Origin: Variovorax sp. V213
GTDB taxonomy: Bacteria > Pseudomonadota > Gammaproteobacteria > Burkholderiales > Burkholderiaceae_C
Assembly: GCF_041154455.1 (NCBI RefSeq)
Contig: NZ_AP028664.1
Span: forward strand, 5,232,380-5,296,379
DNA length: 64,000 bases
Direction of reading: 5' to 3'
Made by a program: the position numbers and the translations under genes. Shown here one piece after another: positions 45,223 to 55,809 of this stretch. The notes under the pieces were generated by a model. It made no database searches. It was not told the DNA's origin and saw nothing but the letters and a program-made list of their open reading frames with translations. How positions within the stretch are numbered: the first letter of the stretch is position 1; the number at the start of each line of letters is the position of its first letter.

Positions 45223-48167
45223 GGCGCCGAGAGGTGCTTGCCCACGATGCCCGCGAGTTCGAACATCGTCACCTGGTCCTTGCCGAACACCGGCTTGAGC
45301 TTGGCGTCGGCATTGATCGCGCGCTTGTTGGCCGCGTCCTGCAGGCCGTTGGCCTTGATGTAGTCCCAGAGTTTCTTGATGACCTCGGTGCGCGCCACCG
45401 GCTCGGCGCCGATCACCGCGGCCAGCGAGTCGCTCGGCTTCAGGCCCGCGCCGGGCTTGCGCGGTGCGGCGGCCTTCTTCGCGGCCGGCGCCTTCCTGGC
45501 AGCGGGGGTCTTCTTCGCCGCCACCTTCTTGGCTGCGGCCGTCTTGCCGGCGGCCGGCGCCTTGCCGAAGGTCTTGCGCGGCGGGAACTTGCTGCCGCCT
45601 TCGCGCGGCGCGAACTCGAAGGTCACCTTGCCCTCTTCGGCGTTCCACGTCAGGAAAGCCTTGAAGGCGCGGCGCGTGCGCATGCTCACGAACTTGTCGA
45701 GCAGGTCGGTCTTGCCGGTGGCGAGCAGCTTTTCCATCTGCGCGCGCTCCACCGGCTGCTGCAGGATGATCTTGCCGGTCTTGAAGGTGCAGCTGGGCGT
45801 CGGCTGCGCGTTGGTGGGCACCGACTTCTCGCAGACGTAGTTGCTGCCGTGCTCGAACACCGGCGCGCCGCAGACCGGGCACGGGCCTACCGTGTCCTGC
45901 TCGCTGAAGTCGACGATCTCGCCGGTGTCGCCGTTCTTGTCGTCGCCGAAGTCGAACTCCAGCTTCCAGTTCTTCGCTTCCTCGTCGAACTTCAGGACGA
46001 TCTCGGAGGTGAAGGGCCAGCCGGCCTTGGAGCGGAAGCCCTCGAGCGGGCCGATGTGCTTGTTGGCCAGCAGCGCCTCGGCCTCGGCCACTTCGAAGGT
46101 GCGCCCCGCCGGCGACTTGCCGAACGAGAAGCCGCAGGCATCTTCGCCGGTGCCGGACTTGCCGGTGCAGGCATAGCGGCGGTAGTTTTCCTTCACCACG
46201 CCGCCGCAGTTGGGGCACGGTGTCGAAAGCGTCGTGTAGTCGCCCGGCACGGTGTCGCGGTCGTATTCCTTGGCCTTCTTGACGATGTGCTCCGTCATCT
46301 CGGCGATCTCGCGCATGAAGGCATCGCGGCTCAGCGCGCCCTTCTCCATCTGCGCGAGCTTGTATTCCCACTCGCCCGTGAGTTCGGCCTTGGAAAGCTC
46401 TTCCACGCCCAGGCCGCGCAACAGCGTCATGAGCTGGAAAGCCTTTGCCGTGGGGATCAGCTCGCGGCCTTCGCGCAGCATGTATTTCTCGGTGATCAGG
46501 CCTTCGATGGTGGCGGCGCGCGTGGCTGGCGTGCCGAGGCCCTTCTCCTGCATGGCCTCGCGCAGCTCGTCGTCGTCGATGGTCTTGCCGGCGCCTTCCA
46601 TGGCGCCGAGCAGCGTGGCTTCCGAATAGCGTGCCGGCGGCCGGGTCTTCAGCGCCTTCAGGTCGGCCGACTCGGTCTTCACCGTTTCGCCCGGCTTCAC
46701 CACCACCAGGTTCTTGCCGTCCTTCTCGTCGTCGTCGTTGATTGCTTCCTTGCCCCAGATGGCCAGCCAGCCCGGCTTGACCAGCACCTTGCCGTCGCTG
46801 CGGAACGGGTACTTCCTGCCGGCGGCTTCCACCGTGCTGATGCGGGTGGTGACCTGGAACTCGGCACTCGGGAAGAACACCGACATGAAGCGGCGCACCA
46901 CGAAGTCGTACAGCTTCTGCTCGGCCTCGGAGAGGCCGCTCGGCGCCTGCAGCGTGGGAATGATGGCGAAGTGATCCGACACCTTGGCGTTGTCGAAGAT
47001 GCGCTTGTTCGGCTTCACGTAGCTGCCGTCGACCGCCTGCTGCGCGAAGGGCGCGAGATGCTTCATGCCGCTCTCGGCGAGCATCTTCATCGTGTCCTTC
47101 ACCACCGGCAGGTAGTCCTCGGGCAGCGCGCGCGAGTCGGTCCGCGGGTAGGTCAGCGCCTTGTGGCGTTCGTACAGGCTCTGCGCCAGCGCCAGCGTGG
47201 TCTTGGCCGAGAAGCCGAAGCGGCCGTTGGCCTCGCGCTGCAGCGAGGTCAGGTCGAACAGCATCGGCGAGGCCTGGGTGGTGGGCTTGCTTTCCTCGGT
47301 CACAGTGGCCGGCTTGCCGCGCGCCGCATCGGCGATCTCGCGTGCTTCGCGCTCGCTCCACACGCGGTCGGCGCGAATCTCCGCATCGGCCACGCCGTCG
47401 GGGCCCGGCGGCGGCTTCTTGAAGTTGGCGTCGAACCATTTGCCGGGGTACTGGCCGGCCTCGGCCTGGAACACGCCGTGGATTTCCCAGTAGTCGCGGC
47501 TGACGAACTTGCGGATCTTCTCCTCGCGCTCGACCACCACCGACAGCGTGGGCGTCTGCACGCGGCCCACGGTCGTCAGGAAGAAGCCGCCGTCGCGCGA
47601 ATTGAAGGCCGTCATGGCGCGCGTGCCGTTGATGCCCACCAGCCAGTCGGCCTCGGAGCGCGAGCGCGCGGCGTCGGCCAGGCCCTGCATCTGCTTTTCG
47701 GTGCGCAGCGCGTCGAAGCCGTCGCGGATGGCCTGCGGCGTCATCGACTGCAGCCACAGGCGCTTCACCGGCTTGTTCAGGCCGGTCTTGCCGCCCGCGT
47801 ACTGCTCGATCAGGCGGAAGATCAGCTCGCCCTCGCGGCCCGCGTCGCAGGCGTTGATGAGCTGCGTCACGTCCTTGCGCTTGGCCTGCTTGACCACGGC
47901 GTTCAGGCGCGTCTTCGTCTTGTCGACCGGCTTCAGGTCGAAGTGCGGAGGAATCACCGGCAGGTTCGCGAAGCTCCACTTGCCGCGCTTGACGTCGAAC
48001 TCCTCGGGCGCCTGGATTTCGACCAGGTGACCGACGGCACTGGTCACGACATAGCTGTCGTTCTCGAAATGCTCGTCATGTTTGTCGAACTTGCCGGCCA
48101 CCGGCGTGAGCGCACGGACGATGTCCTGTGCCACCGACGGCTTTTCTGCGATTACCAAGGTCTTCAT
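45219..48167 (-). CDS. topB: DNA topoisomerase III with C-terminal zinc ribbons and SWIB domain
   Basis: A 982-residue type IA topoisomerase. The Toprim domain opens [14 protein letters not shown] (Glu8) and has ACDAGREGE (Asp108). The catalytic Tyr340 is in LTYPRTDSR. Two C4-type zinc ribbons follow (CPNCGG with later CTGKSG and ACGFSFG; CPVCGAP with VCEKS). Then comes an Ala/Lys-rich linker, and the last 74 residues (about 909-982; [37 protein letters not shown]) form a SWIB/MDM2-type domain. The ATG at 48167 has TAGGAA six bases upstream. Proteins of this fold relax and decatenate single-stranded DNA; the SWIB part is extra and of unknown role. Confidence 0.93.
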   Translation of the reverse strand: MKTLVIAEKPSVAQDIVRALTPVAGKFDKHDEHFENDSYVVTSAVGHLVEIQAPEEFDVKRGKWSFANLPVIPPHFDLKPVDKTKTRLNAVVKQAKRKDVTQLINACDAGREGELIFRLIEQYAGGKTGLNKPVKRLWLQSMTPQAIRDGFDALRTEKQMQGLADAARSRSEADWLVGINGTRAMTAFNSRDGGFFLTTVGRVQTPTLSVVVEREEKIRKFVSRDYWEIHGVFQAEAGQYPGKWFDANFKKPPPGPDGVADAEIRADRVWSEREAREIADAARGKPATVTEESKPTTQASPMLFDLTSLQREANGRFGFSAKTTLALAQSLYERHKALTYPRTDSRALPEDYLPVVKDTMKMLAESGMKHLAPFAQQAVDGSYVKPNKRIFDNAKVSDHFAIIPTLQAPSGLSEAEQKLYDFVVRRFMSVFFPSAEFQVTTRISTVEAAGRKYPFRSDGKVLVKPGWLAIWGKEAINDDDEKDGKNLVVVKPGETVKTESADLKALKTRPPARYSEATLLGAMEGAGKTIDDDELREAMQEKGLGTPATRAATIEGLITEKYMLREGRELIPTAKAFQLMTLLRGLGVEELSKAELTGEWEYKLAQMEKGALSRDAFMREIAEMTEHIVKKAKEYDRDTVPGDYTTLSTPCPNCGGVVKENYRRYACTGKSGTGEDACGFSFGKSPAGRTFEVAEAEALLANKHIGPLEGFRSKAGWPFTSEIVLKFDEEAKNWKLEFDFGDDKNGDTGEIVDFSEQDTVGPCPVCGAPVFEHGSNYVCEKSVPTNAQPTPSCTFKTGKIILQQPVERAQMEKLLATGKTDLLDKFVSMRTRRAFKAFLTWNAEEGKVTFEFAPREGGSKFPPRKTFGKAPAAGKTAAAKKVAAKKTPAARKAPAAKKAAAPRKPGAGLKPSDSLAAVIGAEPVARTEVIKKLWDYIKANGLQDAANKRAINADAKLKPVFGKDQVTMFELAGIVGKHLSAP

Positions 48168-48202
48168 CAACAATTCCTAAAAGAGTTCTCAGGCCGGCGC
48201 CG

Positions 48203-48272
48203 AGCCGCCTCAAGGCGGCTTGCGGCCCCCTCGGGGGGCAGCGACGGCACGCAGTGCGGGAGCGTGGAGGCC
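48203..48272. repeat. Comamonadaceae-type intergenic hairpin repeat
   Basis: AGCCGCCT-CA-AGGCGGCT (48203-48220), then GCCCCC-TC-GGGGGGC (48225-48239), then GCACGCAGTGCGGGAGCGTG. Three palindromes in a row, between the divergent topB and SET genes. I recognise the order (AAGGCGGCTTGCGGCCCCCT, then GCAGCGACGGCACG, then GGGAGCGTGG) as a repeat widespread in Comamonadaceae. It is too far from both start codons to be coding and may act as a terminator or insulating element. Confidence 0.7.
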
Positions 48273-48350
48273 ACATACAATCTGCGGCTTCCCGCGTGTG
48301 CGCACGCGCACACGCGCATGTGTGCATATTCAACCTAACAGACTTCGGCG

Positions 48351-48968
48351 ATGCCTTCCAAATCCCCACTTTCCGGCGGCCGCCGCATCCAGACGCGGCG
48401 TTCCACCGTCCATGGCAACGGCGTGTTCGCCGTCCAGGACCTGGCGGAAGGCGAGACGCTGATCGAATACAAGGGCGAGGTCATCAACTGGAAAGAGGCG
48501 CTGCGCCGCCATCCGCACGACCCGGCCCAGCCGAACCACACCTTCTACTTCCACATCGACGACGGTCGCGTGATCGACGGCAACGTCAACGGCAACGCGG
48601 CCCGCTGGATCAATCATTCCTGCGAGCCGAATTGCGAGGCCGACGAGGTCAATGGGCGCGTTTATATCAAGGCGCTGCGAAACATCGCTGCAGGAGAAGA
48701 GCTCAACTACGACTACGGCCTGATCATCGACGAGCCCTACACCCCGAAACTGCTGGCCGAATTTCCCTGCTGGTGCGGCTCCGAGAATTGCCGCGGCACC
48801 TTGCTGACGCCCAAGGACGAAGACGAGGAAAAGAAAAAGAAGAAAAAGGCCAGAAAGAAGGCCGAAAAGAAAAAGGCCGAGAAAAAGGAAGCCAGGAAGG
48901 CGGACAAGAAAGCCGAAAAGAAGGCTGAAAAGAAGAAGTCCAGGAAAGACGAGGCCGGCAAGGGCTGA
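48351..48968 (+). CDS. SET domain protein with lysine-rich tail
   Basis: A 205-residue SET-domain protein, the fold of protein lysine methyltransferases. Key motifs: GNGVFAVQDLAEGETLIEY, WINHSCEPNC (NHSCEPNC at 88-95), GEELNYDYG (115-123) with the catalytic Tyr, and post-SET cysteines Cys140, Cys142 and Cys147 (PCWCGSENCRG) that bind zinc. Residues 156-205 are nearly all Lys, Glu and Ala, a histone-tail-like extension that may bind DNA or be its own substrate. It precedes birA by two bases. Bacterial SET proteins are rarely characterised. Confidence 0.9.
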   Translation: MPSKSPLSGGRRIQTRRSTVHGNGVFAVQDLAEGETLIEYKGEVINWKEALRRHPHDPAQPNHTFYFHIDDGRVIDGNVNGNAARWINHSCEPNCEADEVNGRVYIKALRNIAAGEELNYDYGLIIDEPYTPKLLAEFPCWCGSENCRGTLLTPKDEDEEKKKKKKARKKAEKKKAEKKEARKADKKAEKKAEKKKSRKDEAGKG

Positions 48969-48970
48969 AC

Positions 48971-49792
48971 ATGGGTACCAAGGCCGCCTGGTTCGAAGAC
49001 CGGATTGCCGCGGCGGTGGCGCCGCTGCTGCCCGGCTTCGCGGTCGAGGCCGTGGCCGAGATCGATTCGACCAACACCGAGCTGATGCGCCGCGCGCGCG
49101 CCGGCCACACCCCGCCGGTGCTGCTGGTGGCCGAGCGCCAGACGGCCGGGCGCGGCCGGCTCGGCCGGCCCTGGCAGAGTGCGCAGCAAGGCGAAGACAA
49201 CGCTGCTTCCCTCACCTTCTCGCTGGGCCTGCCGCTTGCGCCACGCGACTGGTCGGGCCTCTCGCTGGCCGTCGGCGTCAGCGTGGCCGAAAGCCTCGAC
49301 CCCTCGGGCAATGCGAAAGTCGCCCTCAAGTGGCCCAACGACTTGTGGGTGGACGACCGCAAGCTGGCCGGCATCCTGATCGAAACCGCCATGCCGCACG
49401 CCGGCCGTGCCGAGGGGGCGGCCGCGCCGCGCTACCTGGTGATCGGCATCGGCATCAACATCGGCCCGCGCGAAGCCGAGGGCATGCGCACCCCGCCCGC
49501 GTGGCTGCGCCAATGGCGCCCCGGTGCCACCGCGCCCGAGGTGCTTGCCGAGCTGGCCGCGCCGCTGGTGCGCGGCGTGCAGCTTTTCGAGGCCGAGGGT
49601 TTCGTGCCCTTTGCCGAACGCTTTGCCGCGCGCGACGCGCTGCGAGGGCGCGAGGTCCAGCTCAGCGACGGCAGTGTCGGCCTGTGCGAGGGCGTGGCCT
49701 GGGGCGGCGAGCTGCGGGTGCGCACGGCTGGCGGCCTGCAGATGGTCTCGAGCGACGAGGTCAGCGTGCGTCCGCGCGGCATGCCCTTTTGA
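48971..49792 (+). CDS. birA: Biotin--[acetyl-CoA carboxylase] ligase (BirA), monofunctional
   Basis: A 273-residue biotin protein ligase. The catalytic loop is GRGRLGRPW (60-68) and KWPNDLW (about 119-125) contains the biotin-contacting Lys/Asp. The C-terminal SH3-like domain (GREVQLSDGSVGLCEG) is present. It lacks the DNA-binding domain of E. coli BirA, so it only attaches biotin to carboxylases. The ATG follows the SET stop by two bases. A small membrane-protein gene follows. Confidence 0.93.
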   Translation: MGTKAAWFEDRIAAAVAPLLPGFAVEAVAEIDSTNTELMRRARAGHTPPVLLVAERQTAGRGRLGRPWQSAQQGEDNAASLTFSLGLPLAPRDWSGLSLAVGVSVAESLDPSGNAKVALKWPNDLWVDDRKLAGILIETAMPHAGRAEGAAAPRYLVIGIGINIGPREAEGMRTPPAWLRQWRPGATAPEVLAELAAPLVRGVQLFEAEGFVPFAERFAARDALRGREVQLSDGSVGLCEGVAWGGELRVRTAGGLQMVSSDEVSVRPRGMPF

Positions 49793-49800
49793 GATTCGCG

Positions 49801-49998
49801 ATGAAACTGCGCCTGGTGCTGATCGCTCTCCTCCTTGCCAATGCCGGCTACTGGCTGTGGTCGCGCGGCGATCTGGCGGGCTTCGGATTGGCGCCCGCGA
49901 GCCTCAACGAGCGCGAGCCGCAGCGCCTCGCGCGCCAGGTTCATCCCGACTGGCTCCAGATCCGCAAGGACGGCAAGAGCAGCAGCGCCGCTCCCTGA
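49801..49998 (+). CDS. Small membrane-anchored hypothetical protein
   Basis: A 65-residue protein with one N-terminal hydrophobic helix (MKLRLVLIALLLANAGYWLW) and a hydrophilic tail with QRLARQVHPDWLQIRKDG. It starts eight bases after the birA stop. Short anchors of this kind next to birA occur in relatives, to my memory, but no function is known. Confidence 0.75.
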   Translation: MKLRLVLIALLLANAGYWLWSRGDLAGFGLAPASLNEREPQRLARQVHPDWLQIRKDGKSSSAAP

Positions 49999-50020
49999 CC
50001 GAGCGCGTCCCCGTTGCGCC

Positions 50021-51466
50021 TCAGGGCGCTCCTTCTTCGTCCGCGAAGCGCACCGTGAAGCGGGCGCCCGGCGGTTGCCGGCCCGGGTGCGCATCTTCCA
50101 GCTTGACCTGCGCATGGTGCTGGTTGGCGATTTCTCGCACGATCGGCAGGCCCAGCCCCGAGCCGTCGGCTTCGTTGCCCAGCACGCGGTAGAACGGCTC
50201 GAACACCAGCTCACGGTCGGATTCCGGAATGCCCGGGCCGTTGTCTTCCACCTGCAGCAGCACCACGTGGCCGAAGGGGTCGGCCAGCACGCGCGCGGTA
50301 ATCACGCCGGGCCGCTCGGCGGTCGACGGCGTGTAGTTGATCGCGTTGTCGAGCAGGTTGCGCGCCAATTCCTTCAGCAGGGTCGGGTTGCCTTCGATCA
50401 CCACGCCGGGCGCGCCCGCCTCGGCGCCATCATAGCCCAGGTCGATGCGCTTTTCGATGGCGCGCGGCACCGCTTCGCGCACCACCTCGATGGTGAGCCG
50501 CGCCAGGTCGCAGGGCTGGCGCCCGGTGCCGGCACCGGTGCTTTCCGCGCGCGCCAGCGAAAGCAGCTGGTTCACCGTGTGGGTAGCGCGCACGCTGGCG
50601 CGGCCGATCTGCTTGAGCGACTTCTTGAGTTCGTCGGCGTTGGCGCCCTCGCGCTGGGCCAGGTCGGCCTGCATGCGCAGGCCCGCGAGCGGCGTCTTGA
50701 GCTGGTGCGCAGCGTCGGCCAGGAAGCGCTTTTGCGTGTGGATCGAATCGTTGAGCTTGTCGAGCAGCTCGTTGACCGAGGACACCAGCGGCACCACCTC
50801 GAGCGGCACCGACGATTCGTCGAGCGGGCTCAGGTCGCCCGGGCGCCGCTCGCGGATGCGCGCCTCCACCACTGACAGCGGCTTGATGCCGCGCACCAGC
50901 GCCAGCCAGATCAGCAGCACGGCCAGCGGCAGGATGGCGAACTGAGGCAGCAGCACGCCCTTGATGATTTCGGTGGCCAGCACCGACTGCTTCTCGCGCG
51001 TCTCGGCCACCTGCAGCAGGGCCGGGGCCGATTCGTCGTTGCCGTCGGCCAGCCAGAGCGAGGCCACGCGAACCTGCTTGCCGCGCATTTCGCCGTTGCG
51101 AAGCAGGACCACGCCCGTGACCGGCGGCTCGTCGGTGTTGGGATGGGGCACGTCGGGCTCGCCGCTGAGCAGCTTGCCGTGGCTGTCGAGCAGCTGGTAG
51201 TAGACGCGGTCGGCGCCGTCCGCCCGCAGGATCTCGCGCGCCGGCTGCGGCAGCACGAACTGCGTCTGCCCCTGCTGCACCGTGACCAGCCGCGCCAGTG
51301 TCTGCGCGTTGTATTCGAGCGCGCGATCGAAGGGCGCGTTGGCAATGCCCTGTGCCACCAGCCACGTGACGCCGATGCTCACCGGCACCAGCAGCAGCAG
51401 CGGCGTGAGCATCCAGTCGAGGATCTCGCCGAACAGGGAGCGCTGGGCGCGCTGAAACAGTTTCAA
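50021..51466 (-). CDS. Sensor histidine kinase, TctE-like
   Basis: A 481-residue two-component kinase. Two membrane helices (about 15-40 and 170-192) bound a periplasmic sensor domain of the 2CSK_N type, followed by a HAMP-like segment, the dimerisation helix with His254 (ADAAHQLKTPLAGLRM), and an ATPase domain with NLLDNAINYTP, VEDNGPGIPESD and DGSGLGLPIV. It resembles the TctE group, some of which sense citrate-like acids. No TctABC transporter is beside it, so the signal is not defined by context. The regulator gene lies just upstream with 38 bases between. Confidence 0.93.
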   Translation of the reverse strand: MKLFQRAQRSLFGEILDWMLTPLLLLVPVSIGVTWLVAQGIANAPFDRALEYNAQTLARLVTVQQGQTQFVLPQPAREILRADGADRVYYQLLDSHGKLLSGEPDVPHPNTDEPPVTGVVLLRNGEMRGKQVRVASLWLADGNDESAPALLQVAETREKQSVLATEIIKGVLLPQFAILPLAVLLIWLALVRGIKPLSVVEARIRERRPGDLSPLDESSVPLEVVPLVSSVNELLDKLNDSIHTQKRFLADAAHQLKTPLAGLRMQADLAQREGANADELKKSLKQIGRASVRATHTVNQLLSLARAESTGAGTGRQPCDLARLTIEVVREAVPRAIEKRIDLGYDGAEAGAPGVVIEGNPTLLKELARNLLDNAINYTPSTAERPGVITARVLADPFGHVVLLQVEDNGPGIPESDRELVFEPFYRVLGNEADGSGLGLPIVREIANQHHAQVKLEDAHPGRQPPGARFTVRFADEEGAP

Positions 51467-51504
51467 GGCTTACGGTCTCCCAAGCCCCCGGGCACGCCCG
51501 GGCA

Positions 51505-52179
<675 letters not shown>

Positions 52180-52245
52180 GAGCCACCTCCGGCCGTTCGG
52201 GCGCCGCGCTGGCGCCACGTTCACATATGTCTCTCCCGGCCGAGT

Positions 52246-52731
52246 CTAGCCCTCTGTGTACGCTTCCAGGCCGATGGTTACCACGGTGGCCACGTCATTG
52301 CCGACGCTGGCGCGGAATTCGCGCTCGGCCTGCGTCACCGCGCTGCGGAAGGCATCGAGCCACGCCAGCCCATCGGCGGTGAAAAGCACCCGCCGCGCCC
52401 GCGCATCGAGCGGGTCCGCCCCGCGCGTGACCAGGCCCCAGGCCTCGCACTGGTCCACCAGCGCCCCCATGGCCTGCTTGGTCATGCCGGCGCGCTCGGC
52501 CATCTCGGTCAGGCGCGAACCCTCGCGCGCCAGGTGCCGCGTGATGTGGACGTGCGCGGCGCTTACCTGGGCCCGGGCGGCAAGGTTCGACAGCGCCAGT
52601 GGCACGTCGATGTCGTGCGCCATGAGTTCGAGCACCCGCTCGTCGAAGCGGCGCATCGCGTGGCCCAGCAGGCGGCCCAGATGGGTTTGCCGCCAGGCGT
52701 CGGGATCGGTCGGAAAAGCGGTGTCGGCCAT
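52246..52731 (-). CDS. MarR family transcriptional regulator
   Basis: A 161-residue winged-helix protein. The DNA-binding part is RLTEMAERAGMTKQAMGALV, followed by the wing with DARARRVLFT. Length fits MarR repressors. Start at 52731 (MADTAFP) is chosen over an in-frame ATG at 52785. Upstream, AGTAAA (52741-52746) and TTTACT (52768-52773) form widely spaced inverted arms that might be part of an autoregulatory site. It is divergent from recA across 146 bases. Ligand unknown. Confidence 0.88.
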   Translation of the reverse strand: MADTAFPTDPDAWRQTHLGRLLGHAMRRFDERVLELMAHDIDVPLALSNLAARAQVSAAHVHITRHLAREGSRLTEMAERAGMTKQAMGALVDQCEAWGLVTRGADPLDARARRVLFTADGLAWLDAFRSAVTQAEREFRASVGNDVATVVTIGLEAYTEG

Positions 52732-52796
52732 TCGCCAAATAGTAAAGCAAACTGACCAAAAAATGGGTTTACTCAGATCAATCAACCCCTACACTA

Positions 52797-52812
52797 CTGT
52801 TCAAGCATCCAG
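52797..52812. promoter_or_regulatory. Candidate LexA (SOS) box upstream of recA
   Basis: CTGT-TCAAGCAT-CCAG matches the proteobacterial LexA consensus CTGT-N8-ACAG with one mismatch. It lies 66 bases before the recA ATG, the usual place for LexA control of recA. A -10/-35 pair is not clear. Confidence 0.55.
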
Positions 52813-52877
52813 CCTGTGATTAAAAGCAGATGGATGGCAGTCAGACACAAACCGTTGATTTTCAAGGAGATTTCCAC

Positions 52878-53996
<1,119 letters not shown>

Positions 53997-54005
53997 GCAA
54001 GTACA

Positions 54006-54029
54006 GCGCGGCCTCCTGCGGGGCCGCGC
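54006..54029 (+). promoter_or_regulatory. Hairpin between recA and recX
   Basis: GCGCGGCC pairs with GGCCGCGC around eight bases, ten bases after the recA stop. No T-run follows. It may reduce readthrough into recX, as a hairpin in this place does in E. coli, or stabilise recA mRNA. Confidence 0.5.
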
Positions 54030-54044
54030 GAGCGACCACCAGGC

Positions 54045-54515
54045 ATGGCTTTCGGTGCCCCCTCCCTCAAAGGCCGCGCATTGCGGCTCCTGAGCCAGCG
54101 CGAACATTCGCGCGCGGAACTGGAGCGCAAGCTGGCCAGGCACGAAGAAGAACCCGGCACGCTGGCCCGCGCGCTCGACGAGCTGGCCGCCAAGGATTTC
54201 ATCAGCGAACCGCGCGTGGTGGCCTCGGTGCTGAACCAGCGCGCCGCCCGCTCGGGCGCCTTGCGGGTGCGGCAGGAGCTGCAGGCCAAGGGCATCGCGC
54301 CGGACGCCATTGCGGCGGCCGTGGCCAGCCTGCAAGATACCGAAGTGGAGCGTGCCACGGCCCTCTGGCGCCGCCGTTTCGACGCGCCGCCCGCCGATGC
54401 GAAGGAGCGCGCCAGGCAAACGCGGTTTCTGCTGGCGCGCGGCTTTTCGGGCGCCGTGGTGGCCAAGGTACTCAGGAGCGATTTCGATGCCGACAACGAC
54501 GAATCAAGCGAATGA
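54045..54515 (+). CDS. recX: Regulatory protein RecX
   Basis: A 156-residue all-helical RecX protein. The three-helix repeats are visible, e.g. ALRLLSQREHSRAELERKL, ALDELAAKDFISEPRVVASV and LRVRQELQAKGIAPDAIAAA. It binds RecA filaments and inhibits them. It lies 48 bases after recA. The following gene starts 29 bases before its stop. Confidence 0.93.
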   Translation: MAFGAPSLKGRALRLLSQREHSRAELERKLARHEEEPGTLARALDELAAKDFISEPRVVASVLNQRAARSGALRVRQELQAKGIAPDAIAAAVASLQDTEVERATALWRRRFDAPPADAKERARQTRFLLARGFSGAVVAKVLRSDFDADNDESSE

Positions 54516-54921
54516 AGGTGCCGTGCAGTCCCGCGTCGTCACGCAGCGCGTGGCTTGCGACTGGCGCCGCGCCTATGCGCTGGCTTCCGACCCGGCGCGG
54601 CTGCCCGACTGGGCCAGCGGCCTGGCCAAGAGCGCCTTGGTCCCGCATGGCGATCATTGGGTGGCCACCACGCCGGACGGCGAAGCCCGCCTGCGCTTCG
54701 CACCCGCCAACGAATTCGGCGTGCTCGACCACTGGGTGGCGCCCGAAGGCGTGCCCGAAATCTATCTGCCGTTCCGCGTGATCGGCATCGCGCCGGGCAT
54801 CTGCGAGCTGCAGTTCACGCTGCTGCGCCAGCCGCACATGGACGATGCGGCCTTCGAGCGCGATGCCGGGTGGATTGCGCGCGACCTGCAGTCGCTGCGG
54901 CGCCTGCTCGAAGCCGGCTGA
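54487..54921 (+). CDS. SRPBCC-like hypothetical protein
   Basis: A 144-residue protein with the pattern of the START-like (polyketide cyclase/SRPBCC) fold: CDWRRAYALASDPARLPDWA near the N-terminus, then beta strands and a long C-terminal helix (FERDAGWIARDLQSLRRLLE). Function unknown. The start overlaps recX by 29 bases; GTG at 54523 with GAAGG upstream is an alternative that would remove the overlap. Confidence 0.7.
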   Translation: MPTTTNQANEGAVQSRVVTQRVACDWRRAYALASDPARLPDWASGLAKSALVPHGDHWVATTPDGEARLRFAPANEFGVLDHWVAPEGVPEIYLPFRVIGIAPGICELQFTLLRQPHMDDAAFERDAGWIARDLQSLRRLLEAG

Positions 54922-55049
54922 ATCGCCGGCCGCATTGCCGCGCCCCGCCAATCGGCGCCGTGCTGTGGACCCGCCCCCGAATGGCATGATCGGCGCCAGC
55001 CGGTCCCGTGCGAGGACCGCCTTCAAAAAACTTCGGAGGGGGAAATCCC

Positions 55050-55778
55050 ATGTCTTCAGGACCCACTGGCCAGCCGTCGCTCGTGCGCACGGGTGCCAAG
55101 GCCGGGGCCGCGTTCGTCGGTTCGGTCATCAAGGGCGGCCTGCTCGCACTGATCCTCGGCGGCGGCGCTTTCTTCTATTACCTGGGCCAGCTGCAGGGCC
55201 CCGGCAACACGGCGGCGCGCGCGGGCGGCGCCGGCGCGGTGCTCGCGCTGGTCACGTCACCGCCACTGCTGGTCGCGGTGCTGCTGCTTCTTTTCGTTGT
55301 CGTCTATGCGATGCTGGGTGTGCAGCAGGGCCGGGCCAAGGCCATGCAGCACCTGGTGGCCGCACGCGGCGAGGCCGTGTCCGAACGCCTGGCCGGCGCG
55401 ATCGCGGGCCGCATCGAATCCATGCCGCGCACCCACGGCACGCTGCAGCGCGCGGCTGACTGGCTGTCGGTCGATGCCTTGAGCAAGCAGCTTGCGCCGG
55501 TGCTGGGCGAAGGCAAGGCAGTGCGTTCGGTGGTCGGTTTCGTGCTGAACCGGCTGCCAATGAGCGACATGCTGGCCGAATGGCAGCAAGGCCGTGCAGC
55601 GCATGGAGAACCGGTGGCAGCGGAGGGTGCGGTGCAAGACCCGGCCTTGCGCGCCCTGCTCACGCGCCGCATCAACGAGACATTGCAGGAGATGTCGACG
55701 CCATCGCGCAAGCCGCTCTACATTGCGCTGGGCGCGCACGCGGTCCTGCTGGGCGTGGGCCTCTGGCTCGTCAACTGA
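55050..55778 (+). CDS. Hypothetical membrane protein
   Basis: A 242-residue protein with three hydrophobic segments: about 23-45 (FVGSVIKGGLLALILGGGAF), 65-90 (VTSPPLLVAVLLLLFVVVYA) and the C-terminal helix (YIALGAHAVLLGVGLWLV). The middle part is soluble and helical (QGRAKAMQHLVAARGEAVSE, ALSKQLAPVLGEGKAVR). No family is recognised. The ATG at 55050 has GGAGGGGG about eight bases upstream. Convergent with argC. Confidence 0.75.
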   Translation: MSSGPTGQPSLVRTGAKAGAAFVGSVIKGGLLALILGGGAFFYYLGQLQGPGNTAARAGGAGAVLALVTSPPLLVAVLLLLFVVVYAMLGVQQGRAKAMQHLVAARGEAVSERLAGAIAGRIESMPRTHGTLQRAADWLSVDALSKQLAPVLGEGKAVRSVVGFVLNRLPMSDMLAEWQQGRAAHGEPVAAEGAVQDPALRALLTRRINETLQEMSTPSRKPLYIALGAHAVLLGVGLWLVN

Positions 55779-55809
55779 ACCGAGGCGGACGACGACAGAT
55801 GGCTGGCGC

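Noticed and set aside
45057..48338. Very long open frame on the plus strand opposite topB (over 1000 codons)
   Set aside because: It is a GC-driven antisense frame: composition is dominated by Arg, His and Gly/Ala with no domain, while the minus strand encodes complete topoisomerase III.
48820..48965. Lysine-rich coding stretch as a DNA tandem repeat
   Set aside because: The aag/aaa/gcc-rich stretch has no fixed period; it is low-complexity coding sequence of the SET protein tail.
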